NCBI GenBank assembly: GCA_003523945.1
Contig: DOFS01000624.1
Location: 1 to 52,863, forward strand
Length of the DNA: 52,863 bases
Reading direction: 5' to 3'
Source: Nitrospiraceae bacterium
GTDB taxonomy: Bacteria > Nitrospirota > Nitrospiria > Nitrospirales > UBA8639
The translations under genes and the position numbers were made by a program. Of the stretch, positions 25,025-32,848 are shown one piece after another (the first letter of the stretch is position 1; every line of letters begins with the position of its first letter). The notes below the pieces were generated by a model. It did not search any database. It was given only the letters and a program-made list of their open reading frames with translations, and had not been told where the DNA came from.

Positions 25025-27027
25025 TCGCCCTTCCTCTCAATTTGAATCAGAGGGACGATAAGTTCCTCAACGGAAATGCCGCCATGGCAGACTGCGTTTT
25101 GGTTTTTTTGGACAAACGCCTGCCGAGCAGGAGCCAGAAGAGGGAAGTAGTCTTCTGGGAGACCAACGGGGTCCCATTCCAGCGATGTTGGAAAGCGTTC
25201 CTTCACCATGCCGCGAAGGGCCGCGTCGGGATAAATGCGAACTCGTTCACCGCGCAGGTCTGCCACAGCCCCTTCGGCAGGATGTCCACAACCACGTGCC
25301 TCCACATTGCCATGGTCGGAAGTGAGGTAGACACGGAAGCCTCGATCCAGAAGCAAATCAAGGAGCCGGCTCAGGTAAGGCTGTTTGGCCCACTGGAGCA
25401 CTTGGTTGTGCATCCCGGCGGTGCCCATCTCCATCCCGTGCATGATCCGGTCGACCTTGTCCACAACTAGCCCGGCGATCCTTACCCTGGGATGAGAAAT
25501 CGCTTCGGAAACATTCTCCAGGTCGCCGTCGCCCAACCCCTTCAAATATACGATCTCGTTTGTCGTAAAGCCCTCATCTGCCCAGAACTGCGACCAAAGC
25601 GCAGACTCCCTGTCTGTAATCTGGATGCTGTTCGGGAAAAAGATAGGCGCCTTGCCGGCAAAAGCGGCCTGGCGCGAAACGGATGTGAGTGACGGAATCC
25701 AAGCAAAGACCGCCTGCTCCCGGAACTGAAAATCTGGCTGCCGCGAGGAGAGTGCTCGACGGACCACCAGCCATTGGTCCAGGGCAAGGCCATCCACCAC
25801 GATCAGTGCGATCTTGGAGATTGGGTCTTCTCCCACCTGGCGGGCAAGAAACCGTGGGAGGTGATGCAGCATGACCGGAGGCACTGGCGGAAGGTTAATA
25901 AGCCCGGCGTACCGCCTGAAAAGCCAGACTGCAAAACCAGCATCCACCTGTGTCTGCAAGATCTTCACATGCTCCTTCGTTTCCACGAGGACGGCATCGG
26001 ATTGCTCATTCATAAGTAGAACCAGCTCCGCCCATCCATGGGCAAAGTGAAACCAGTCGGTGTGTTTTGCATCATCGGCTGGAACAGATGCCTGCAGCTT
26101 TTCGATGAGCTTGACTAGGCGACGAAGACTGTCCGCAATTGGGGCAGTTCGAACGCCAATGCTAACCCAAGTCTTGGATAGGGTATCCGCAGCATCGTGT
26201 GACACGGAGTGCAGCAAACCCTCGACAAACAGGTTGTCGAGATAAACGCGGATATCATGGTGGTCGAAAGGCAGATCGACAGGGCCTTTAATGACCAGAC
26301 TGTAGAGCTGCTTGGCTTCATGAACACCGGATGCTCCCTTGGCTACTTCACGGTCGAGGAAGATGGGCCAGCGCTCCTGGATGAATGCGAAGAAGGCCTC
26401 CCGATCCGTAACCAGCGTTTCAAGCGGCCAATCATGGAAGACCTTGTTCTGTCCCAGGAGTTGGATAAACCGCTCATCCAGCATAAGCGGAACGCGCTGG
26501 CCGCGGTAATGTCGGCGAAGCAGCACCCGCAACAGATCTGACGGCTGATTGACGAGCTCGGGTGCGATTTCAAAAACGTGCCGGAGGACGAACTCCTTGG
26601 TGGCATTGTCCCCCAACTGGCCGGGCGCATGTCTTTCCTGTGCCTCATACAAGGCATCGAGGTCCCCGCGGTCCAGAGCCGTCACGATCGGATAACTAAG
26701 GTTCGGGAAGATGTCGCCAAGATTAAACGAGAGACTGCGGCCGGCCTGGAGGAGATCGTATGGCAATTTACTGAGGTCGCTGGCTTGGGAGTGCAAGACG
26801 ACCACGAGGTCCGTATGCTCCCCGTAGTCCCAGCGGGATCGGAATTTCGATTCGTAGGCGTAGCGGAAGGCGATGTGGTCTTCAAACGGGATCAGTTCGA
26901 ACCCTCGCTCACGGACGCCTTCGAGAATCCCTTCTTCAAGCAAGAGTCCGTCCGTGTCGGCCACCAAAGTAAGTCTTGCAACCTTCGGGGTGAACTCCTT
27001 CAGGATTTGATCGCGCCAACTACTCAT
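25021..27027 (-). CDS. pglZ: BREX type 3 PglZ, alkaline phosphatase-like
   Basis: I start at ATG 27027 (668 aa), which has AAGG upstream and overlaps the end of the helicase gene; a GTG three codons earlier is possible. The C-terminal half is the PglZ fold: VVDGLALDQW (metal-binding Asp, about residues 410-419), PSLTSVSRQAAFAG with the Thr/Ser region, and LTSDHGNVEARGCGHP (second metal site). The N-terminal 400 residues are helical, as in other PglZ proteins. PglZ is the signature protein of BREX/Pgl systems and is a metal-dependent nuclease/phosphatase family member needed for restriction and methylation. It is in the middle of a tightly overlapping operon. Confidence 0.93.
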   Translation of the reverse strand: MSSWRDQILKEFTPKVARLTLVADTDGLLLEEGILEGVRERGFELIPFEDHIAFRYAYESKFRSRWDYGEHTDLVVVLHSQASDLSKLPYDLLQAGRSLSFNLGDIFPNLSYPIVTALDRGDLDALYEAQERHAPGQLGDNATKEFVLRHVFEIAPELVNQPSDLLRVLLRRHYRGQRVPLMLDERFIQLLGQNKVFHDWPLETLVTDREAFFAFIQERWPIFLDREVAKGASGVHEAKQLYSLVIKGPVDLPFDHHDIRVYLDNLFVEGLLHSVSHDAADTLSKTWVSIGVRTAPIADSLRRLVKLIEKLQASVPADDAKHTDWFHFAHGWAELVLLMNEQSDAVLVETKEHVKILQTQVDAGFAVWLFRRYAGLINLPPVPPVMLHHLPRFLARQVGEDPISKIALIVVDGLALDQWLVVRRALSSRQPDFQFREQAVFAWIPSLTSVSRQAAFAGKAPIFFPNSIQITDRESALWSQFWADEGFTTNEIVYLKGLGDGDLENVSEAISHPRVRIAGLVVDKVDRIMHGMEMGTAGMHNQVLQWAKQPYLSRLLDLLLDRGFRVYLTSDHGNVEARGCGHPAEGAVADLRGERVRIYPDAALRGMVKERFPTSLEWDPVGLPEDYFPLLAPARQAFVQKNQNAVCHGGISVEELIVPLIQIERKGE

Positions 27028-29878
27028 GTCCACCACCTTCCACGCGAAGCAGAAGCAAAGGAACCATCTCCGGATAGGCTTGGGACTTGTGGGTAAGTTG
27101 TTCCTGGAAGATCCGCTCCTCCTGGGCCAGGAGGTTCAGGCGATGATTGCGGACCTGGGGCAGGCCGATCCGTTCCACGATCTTGCGGCGGGCGGTGAAG
27201 GCATAGTTGGCCTTGTCGCGCTCCCGTGCTATACGCGCCTGGTGCTCCTGTACGAGTGCTTCGTAGAGGGGCTTCCCGTGTTCCTCCGCAGCTTCCTGCA
27301 GTTTTTCGAAAGCCGCTTGAGAATCCGAGGATTCAAGAACGGATCGGACCTCTGTGCTTGTCGCGAGGAGTTGGTCCCACACGTGTCTAGCCGTCGGCAG
27401 GTAAACCATGCCGTTGTCGGCCAGAAAGAGAGGCATGATCCTTCGACGATTCCACTCCATGGTGGAAATGGCGATTCGCCACAAGGACCAAACGCCCTGA
27501 ACTTCCGCGGACAGAACCGGGATGGACACGATGGGGACCGGCTGGCCCGGTGCGAAGCGAGGAAGCCGCATGGCCAGTCCACGGACCTTCGGCTCTTCCA
27601 GAGTGAGATGCCGAGCGCCCGGAAGCCTTTCGGCTTCCTTCCCGGTAAAGACCACGTTCTCGTAGATTTTCCCATCGGGCCAGGTGAGGTTCCAGCTTTG
27701 GTTTTTCCTCTCGGCCTGGCCGCCATGCGCCTTCAGGTAGCTCACGGTCATGCGCTCGACCCAATGGGGCAAGGGGTGAGTCAGCAGCCGCTGGGCTTCG
27801 CCAGGTTCCAGATCCGCGGTTGCGCCGAGCACGAATGCGGTCGTGCGCGCGTCACGAGCCTGCTCCTGCAAACGGGCAACTACGCTCTCCACGGACTCCT
27901 CGACCTTCTCAGGGTTGAGAAGGGCCTCGACATACATCTCGTCGAACATGGGACCCGCTTGGGCCGAGTCGAGGACGTCGCCCGTCTTGTCGATACCGAA
28001 CTCCTCGAAGATGACGGCGAGTTTTTGCTCCAGTACCTCACGGACCCGGTGCTCGACTGAGCCCTCAAAGACGAAGTTGACTGCGCGAACTGCATGGGCC
28101 TGGCCAATACGATCCACTCGGCCAATCCGCTGTTCTAGACGCATCGGATTCCACGGGATGTCGTAATTAATCACCACGTGGCAGAACTGGAGGTTCAAAC
28201 CCTCCCCGCCGGCGTCGGTGGAGATGAGGATGCGGGAATCCTTGGCGAAGGCCTCCTGGACCCGCTTGCGCTCTTCCATGTCCATCGTGCCGTTCAGGCA
28301 GACGACCGAGAACCCGCGTTCGGTTAAAAACCGACCCAACATCGCCTGGGTAGGCACAAACTCGGTGAACACCAGCGCTTTGAGCGCCGGGTCGCTCTCT
28401 TCGGACTGGAGGCGGTAAAGCCAATCGAGTAGGGCCTCGGCCTTGGCGTCGGGACCGATCTGCTCGCAACGGGCTGCGGCATCCAAGAGCAGTTTAACCT
28501 CGGCGCGCTCGTTCTTGAGCGCCTTGAGGCGGGTGCGGAGCAGCACGTCGACCTGTTCCTGGCCATCCAGGTCTGCCCATTCCTCCTCAGAGGTGAACGG
28601 GAACAAGGTCAGTTGCTCATCCGGAGCTGCAAGCGCTTCGAGCCGCCTTTCAAATGTGGTACGGATGGCGTTCGTGCTGGAGACCACCAAGCGCTGCATC
28701 AGGATCATCAGAAACCCGATATAGCTTTTCTTCTCCCGCAGGGCCTGGTTGTAGCCTTCGCGGACATATTCGGTGACCGCCTCGTAGAGAAGTTGCTGGC
28801 TGCGGTGCCGCTCTTCCCAAGAGACCGAACCAAGCTGTGTGCGCCGGGGTTTGAAGAGCGGCTTCCCATGGGCATCAATGGCGTGGCGCTTTTCGGTGCG
28901 GATGACGTGCGGCTGGACTCGTTCGCGGGTGACGCTGCCAATGTCCGGGAACTCTTGAGCGTCGATCAGGGATACCAGGCGGTGAAAGGCGTCAGTCTTC
29001 CCCTGGTGCGGAGTGGCCGACAGCAGCAGGAAATAAGGCGCGGCCTCAGCGAGTCCCTGGCCCAACTTGAAGCGTGCCACTTGGTCGGTGCTGCCACCGA
29101 GGCGGTGGGCTTCATCGACAATGACAAGGTCCCAGCCGGCGGAGATCAGGTCCTCGAACCGTTCGCGGTTGTGTTCGCCCACTTGGGCCGCGCTCCATCC
29201 ACGGCGTTTATCCAGGGGCTTAACCGAATCCATCGGCACAACCACCTGTGAGAAGAAAGTCCACGCGTTGCGGGTTACGATTGGGGCATCTTCAGAATCC
29301 TGAAATTGGAATTCGGAGCTCGGAACCGTCGAAATATGACTCAGCGTTTTGATATCTTCACCTAAGACAAGCTGAAAAGACTCGTTGAAGTGGGTCCGCA
29401 TTTCGGCCACCCACTGGCTCACCAGTCCCTTCGGGGCGATAACCAGCGTTCGCTTGACCAGTCCGCGGAGCTTGAGCTCCCGCATAATGAGACCGGCCTC
29501 GATGGTCTTCCCCAGGCCGACCTCGTCCGCCAGAAGATAGCGAACTCGGTCGTTAGCGATGGCCCGGGACAGGGCCCGGATCTGATGAGGAAGCGGGATG
29601 ACGGGAGATTCGATGGGGGCGAGGAGGACGTCTTGGGTCAGAGCGTCGGAAACCCTCGCGGCGGCGGCCACATAGGCAATGTTGTCCGGCGAACCGTTGC
29701 CAGCACTCTCCAGGGACTGGAGCCGGGAAGCCGGAATGCGGACCACGGCGTCGCGGCCGGGCAGCCAGACGCGGCAGGTTGTCTCACCCCAGAGCGTCTG
29801 GACATCGATGATCTGACCTATTTGTCCGTGGTCACCGGACCAGCACCATTGTTCGTGATATATGTTTTCATGGGTCAT
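27020..29878 (-). CDS. brxHII: BREX type 3 SNF2-family helicase BrxHII
   Basis: The 952-aa protein has the SNF2/RapA helicase core: Walker A LADEVGLGKT (about 116-125), VIVDEAH (Walker B), LLLSATP (motif III), and in the second lobe STDAGGEGLNLQF and QRIGRVDRIGQ (motifs V and VI). The C-terminal 300 residues are helical with a zipper-like end. The start overlaps the preceding stop by ATGA (29875-29878) and the end overlaps pglZ. BrxHII is the helicase of type 3 BREX and a translocase role on DNA is expected from the family. Confidence 0.92.
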   Translation of the reverse strand: MTHENIYHEQWCWSGDHGQIGQIIDVQTLWGETTCRVWLPGRDAVVRIPASRLQSLESAGNGSPDNIAYVAAAARVSDALTQDVLLAPIESPVIPLPHQIRALSRAIANDRVRYLLADEVGLGKTIEAGLIMRELKLRGLVKRTLVIAPKGLVSQWVAEMRTHFNESFQLVLGEDIKTLSHISTVPSSEFQFQDSEDAPIVTRNAWTFFSQVVVPMDSVKPLDKRRGWSAAQVGEHNRERFEDLISAGWDLVIVDEAHRLGGSTDQVARFKLGQGLAEAAPYFLLLSATPHQGKTDAFHRLVSLIDAQEFPDIGSVTRERVQPHVIRTEKRHAIDAHGKPLFKPRRTQLGSVSWEERHRSQQLLYEAVTEYVREGYNQALREKKSYIGFLMILMQRLVVSSTNAIRTTFERRLEALAAPDEQLTLFPFTSEEEWADLDGQEQVDVLLRTRLKALKNERAEVKLLLDAAARCEQIGPDAKAEALLDWLYRLQSEESDPALKALVFTEFVPTQAMLGRFLTERGFSVVCLNGTMDMEERKRVQEAFAKDSRILISTDAGGEGLNLQFCHVVINYDIPWNPMRLEQRIGRVDRIGQAHAVRAVNFVFEGSVEHRVREVLEQKLAVIFEEFGIDKTGDVLDSAQAGPMFDEMYVEALLNPEKVEESVESVVARLQEQARDARTTAFVLGATADLEPGEAQRLLTHPLPHWVERMTVSYLKAHGGQAERKNQSWNLTWPDGKIYENVVFTGKEAERLPGARHLTLEEPKVRGLAMRLPRFAPGQPVPIVSIPVLSAEVQGVWSLWRIAISTMEWNRRRIMPLFLADNGMVYLPTARHVWDQLLATSTEVRSVLESSDSQAAFEKLQEAAEEHGKPLYEALVQEHQARIARERDKANYAFTARRKIVERIGLPQVRNHRLNLLAQEERIFQEQLTHKSQAYPEMVPLLLLRVEGGGHE

Positions 29879-30948
29879 AGGATTGATAGTTCATCCTTGT
29901 CGCCAACATTCGCAAATTCGATGGTTCCATCCGGCAGTTTCCATAACATGAGACGGAACCCCGCGCTCTTTTTCGTAAGATGAGTCCTAAAGGCGAGCGC
30001 CCCATCCCCTCGTCTGCGTTGGCGTGTTGAATCACCGTGTTCATGGAACACGCCCAACAGGTGCTTAGGAATATTCAGAACGATCCGGGCACATGATTCA
30101 ACGAGCAGTCGTGCATAGTCGCTTCTATTACCGAAGCCCCAAGTTCGTGCGGATTCGAGAAACCCAGGCCCCAGTTGAAATCTAGTCCTATGTTCGTCAT
30201 TACTGCCAGAAGCCACCAGCTCGTCTATGCATAGCTCGATTGCATCCACAGCGGAAGCAGCATCCGTTGCGTTCTTCCACAATTCCCAGACACCGAGCTG
30301 GCGAAGGAACGCATTGTGGCTCGTTGCAAGAGGAATCAAACCTGAAACAGCAGCGGGAAAAGGAGGAATGGCGTAGCGGTCCTGGATGGACCAGGACCAG
30401 TCGTACAATTCCGAATCAAATTGGATCTCCGATAGATCAGCATCTCCGGCTAGACCTTCCATTGTTGACGCAATAGTGGTTGAACCACGAGGCGATGAAA
30501 CCGTTGCGTGCTTTTCCACTAACACGATCACCAGCATTTCAATGAATGCTGAACGTGTCTTGCTTTTTAGCCGGTCAACAATAGCGCACGGAGTTACTTG
30601 AGTCTTAGTTTCGTCAACCAATATTGCATTGACCCCGTAAAATTCCTCGAGAGAAGGAGTGCGATCCAAGAGATTCTGCGAAAGTCTGCATATCGTCTCG
30701 TGATCCGCGAAATCGCAGTTATGTCTTTGCAACAGTCCGCGCAGCTTATGCGGGTATGGATACTCGCCATCATCCAGAAGAGCCATGCGTGCTGTGTCGG
30801 CAACCAGTACATTTGCTTCCGGTCGGCGCAGTATGCCGTTCCATCCAAGTAATGAGTTCACAAATCGCTCTATCTGTTCCAGCGAATAGCAGGGATTCGG
30901 CAGACAAAGAAGGTACGGATCTATGGCAACCCGAAGAGCGTCAGGCAC
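29875..30948 (-). CDS. Unrecognised protein paired with the AAA ATPase inside BREX
   Basis: I choose GTG 30948 (357 aa): it has AAGGA about 9 nt upstream and follows the ATPase stop codon at once. A longer frame reaches 31020 but would overlap the ATPase gene. The N-terminus (VAIDPYLLCLPNPCYS, later LVADTARMALLDDGEYP) has acidic residues at strand ends in the manner of PIN-like nucleases, but I cannot confirm that fold. The middle is helical; the last 60 residues (GVFHEHGDSTRQRRRGDG, FRLMLWKLPDGTIEFANVG) look like a small beta domain. It is coupled to the helicase gene by ATGA. It is probably the effector or partner of the DUF3696 ATPase. Confidence 0.6.
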   Translation of the reverse strand: MPDALRVAIDPYLLCLPNPCYSLEQIERFVNSLLGWNGILRRPEANVLVADTARMALLDDGEYPYPHKLRGLLQRHNCDFADHETICRLSQNLLDRTPSLEEFYGVNAILVDETKTQVTPCAIVDRLKSKTRSAFIEMLVIVLVEKHATVSSPRGSTTIASTMEGLAGDADLSEIQFDSELYDWSWSIQDRYAIPPFPAAVSGLIPLATSHNAFLRQLGVWELWKNATDAASAVDAIELCIDELVASGSNDEHRTRFQLGPGFLESARTWGFGNRSDYARLLVESCARIVLNIPKHLLGVFHEHGDSTRQRRRGDGALAFRTHLTKKSAGFRLMLWKLPDGTIEFANVGDKDELSIL

Positions 30949-30952
30949 TGGG

Positions 30953-32848
30953 TTAGTCCTTGCTCTCTCTTTGTTTCTGCTTCTTCGCCATAGCGGCTCG
31001 TAGGATGTCCTCAGATTCACGCGGACTCTGATCGAAAAATCCTTCAGGCCAGTCCAAGATAGCCCCGTATTCGTTCACCTTGACTTCCCGGAAATTGGAC
31101 GACCCGTCAGTCTTCTCGACGAAATACACCTTAATGTTGTTGGTCACGCGGTTGTCATCGCCTTCCGCGGCTGCACGGTAGCGGAGCCGGTTAATGAGAT
31201 ACTCGCTATGCGTCTCAATCAGACATTGTTTTCCCAACAAGACAATGGACAGAAAGAAATCAGCCAGCCGGGTTTGCACCTTCGGGTGAAGGTGGAGCTC
31301 CGGTTGCTCGAAGATGAGCGTGGTATCGCGCTCAGCGAGTAAGGACATAACAAGGATCGGTAGAACTTGGCTAACTCCGACACCTACATGGGTGAGGTCA
31401 TGATTGGGCCCGCTTTCATCCAGAGAGACCTTGACTTCGTGACCCAGCTTTCCCTTGTCAATGCTATGAGCTGTTTCGGCAACGCCAAGATACTTTAGCC
31501 AATCGGTAACCGCAGCTTCGAGCGAACGAGCTACGGAGCTTGGAGCGAAGGGTGTCTTGCTAAATGCCGCAGAAGGGATATATCGGATAAGTTTCTCTCG
31601 ATGAAGGTTGAGAACGGCTGCCGTCATCTCGCCCCGAAGCCCGACGTCCGTCGGGTCCGCGTGAGCCGCCAACGGATACAAGGGTTTGGGCTCGTCACGC
31701 AAGGGCCCGAGGTATTTCACCGAGTTGGAAAAGAGGGAGATCAGGTAGGCTGATGCACTCATAAAGTCCACAGGTGGACGAAACGGGAGCAATTTGTATT
31801 CAGATTCTCCCGCTTTTTGGTGCGCTCGTAATGCATCCAGAATTATCGCATGAAGCTCAGGCCATTCTCCCAGCGTGCGACGTAACTCACGCCTCTTTTC
31901 AAATGGCAGCTTGCGAGTACGGTCCATCCATTCGCGGCCTGGCATTCCTGATCCAGTATCAAAGAGACCTGGCTGTCTTTCAAATAGCATTCCATATTTT
32001 TCACCAAGCTTCCCTTGAAGTTGGGTAAAGAGGGCTTCTGGGATCACAAGTTCCCGCCCCCTGAAAGATAAGCGACTGTATCGTGGGGTATCATCTATAA
32101 GCATTATCTGAATCTGTTGTGCAATCTCCTCGACTATATTCACCCGGACTGTTAGGCGGTCTGGAAGAAAATGCTGTAGGATGCAGCCAACAGGCACAGC
32201 TGTCGTGAGTTCCTCACGAAGCTCCTCTAGTGAGCCTTCATCGAGAACGATGTCATACTCCAAGCTGCCACGTAGAATTTCGTTATCCAGGTCTTCGACC
32301 TCAAGGTCGGCGAGCTTTTTATTCCCTGCCGGACTCCTTAAAATCGTCAGCTCATTTCTGTGGTCTGTTTTGTCCACAGAGCGGGCCAGAAGGGACATCG
32401 TGAACAGGAACAATTGCGGCTGAAGCTGGTACAGATCACGATTAGGGCTTCCTGGATTCGTGTCAAAGGCAAGCTTACAGGAGATTTTCTTGATGGAGTC
32501 TATCCGTCGCCCATAAACCATGGATGGCCCAGGGACGCGCATGTTCTCAATAATGCCCATCTGCTCATTTTCGGCAGGATGGCATTCCCATCCGATGGTG
32601 ATCTGGTCGAATTCTCCTTCATATGACCGTAAGTCGTCGAACTGCCCGAGCCGCGTCAATGTGCCGTTCAACACCACGGATCGGCTGCCCACCTTGTGGG
32701 AGAGAGTCTGACTCACAAGCAGAATTGACTGCAGAATGGTGCTTTTGCCACTACTATTCGGACCTGCAAATAGGGTGAGTGGTGCAAAGGAAAGTGAAGT
32801 TTCCTTGGTGACGGATTTGAAATTCGAGACGGTCCACTTTGTTATCAT
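30953..32848 (-). CDS. DUF3696-type AAA ATPase (SMC/OLD-like) inside BREX
   Basis: I start at ATG 32848 (631 aa), which overlaps the pglX stop as ATGA. The N-terminus MITKWTVSNFKSV followed by FAGPNSSGKS (Walker A, residues 28-36) is typical of OLD/RecF-like ABC ATPases. LIFEQPELHLHP is the Walker B region and IETHSEYLINRLR the His switch. The C-terminal YGAILDWPEGFFDQ is the DUF3696 signature. Such ATPases usually pair with a nuclease-like partner in phage defence; the next gene (29875-30948) would be it. It is not part of the standard type 3 gene set but is in the same coupled operon. Confidence 0.85.
   Translation of the reverse strand: MITKWTVSNFKSVTKETSLSFAPLTLFAGPNSSGKSTILQSILLVSQTLSHKVGSRSVVLNGTLTRLGQFDDLRSYEGEFDQITIGWECHPAENEQMGIIENMRVPGPSMVYGRRIDSIKKISCKLAFDTNPGSPNRDLYQLQPQLFLFTMSLLARSVDKTDHRNELTILRSPAGNKKLADLEVEDLDNEILRGSLEYDIVLDEGSLEELREELTTAVPVGCILQHFLPDRLTVRVNIVEEIAQQIQIMLIDDTPRYSRLSFRGRELVIPEALFTQLQGKLGEKYGMLFERQPGLFDTGSGMPGREWMDRTRKLPFEKRRELRRTLGEWPELHAIILDALRAHQKAGESEYKLLPFRPPVDFMSASAYLISLFSNSVKYLGPLRDEPKPLYPLAAHADPTDVGLRGEMTAAVLNLHREKLIRYIPSAAFSKTPFAPSSVARSLEAAVTDWLKYLGVAETAHSIDKGKLGHEVKVSLDESGPNHDLTHVGVGVSQVLPILVMSLLAERDTTLIFEQPELHLHPKVQTRLADFFLSIVLLGKQCLIETHSEYLINRLRYRAAAEGDDNRVTNNIKVYFVEKTDGSSNFREVKVNEYGAILDWPEGFFDQSPRESEDILRAAMAKKQKQRESKD

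Noticed and set aside
27026..28060. Long plus-strand open frame antisense to the BREX helicase
   Set aside because: It lies wholly within brxHII on the other strand, has no family signature, and the helicase motifs are unambiguous in the minus frame.
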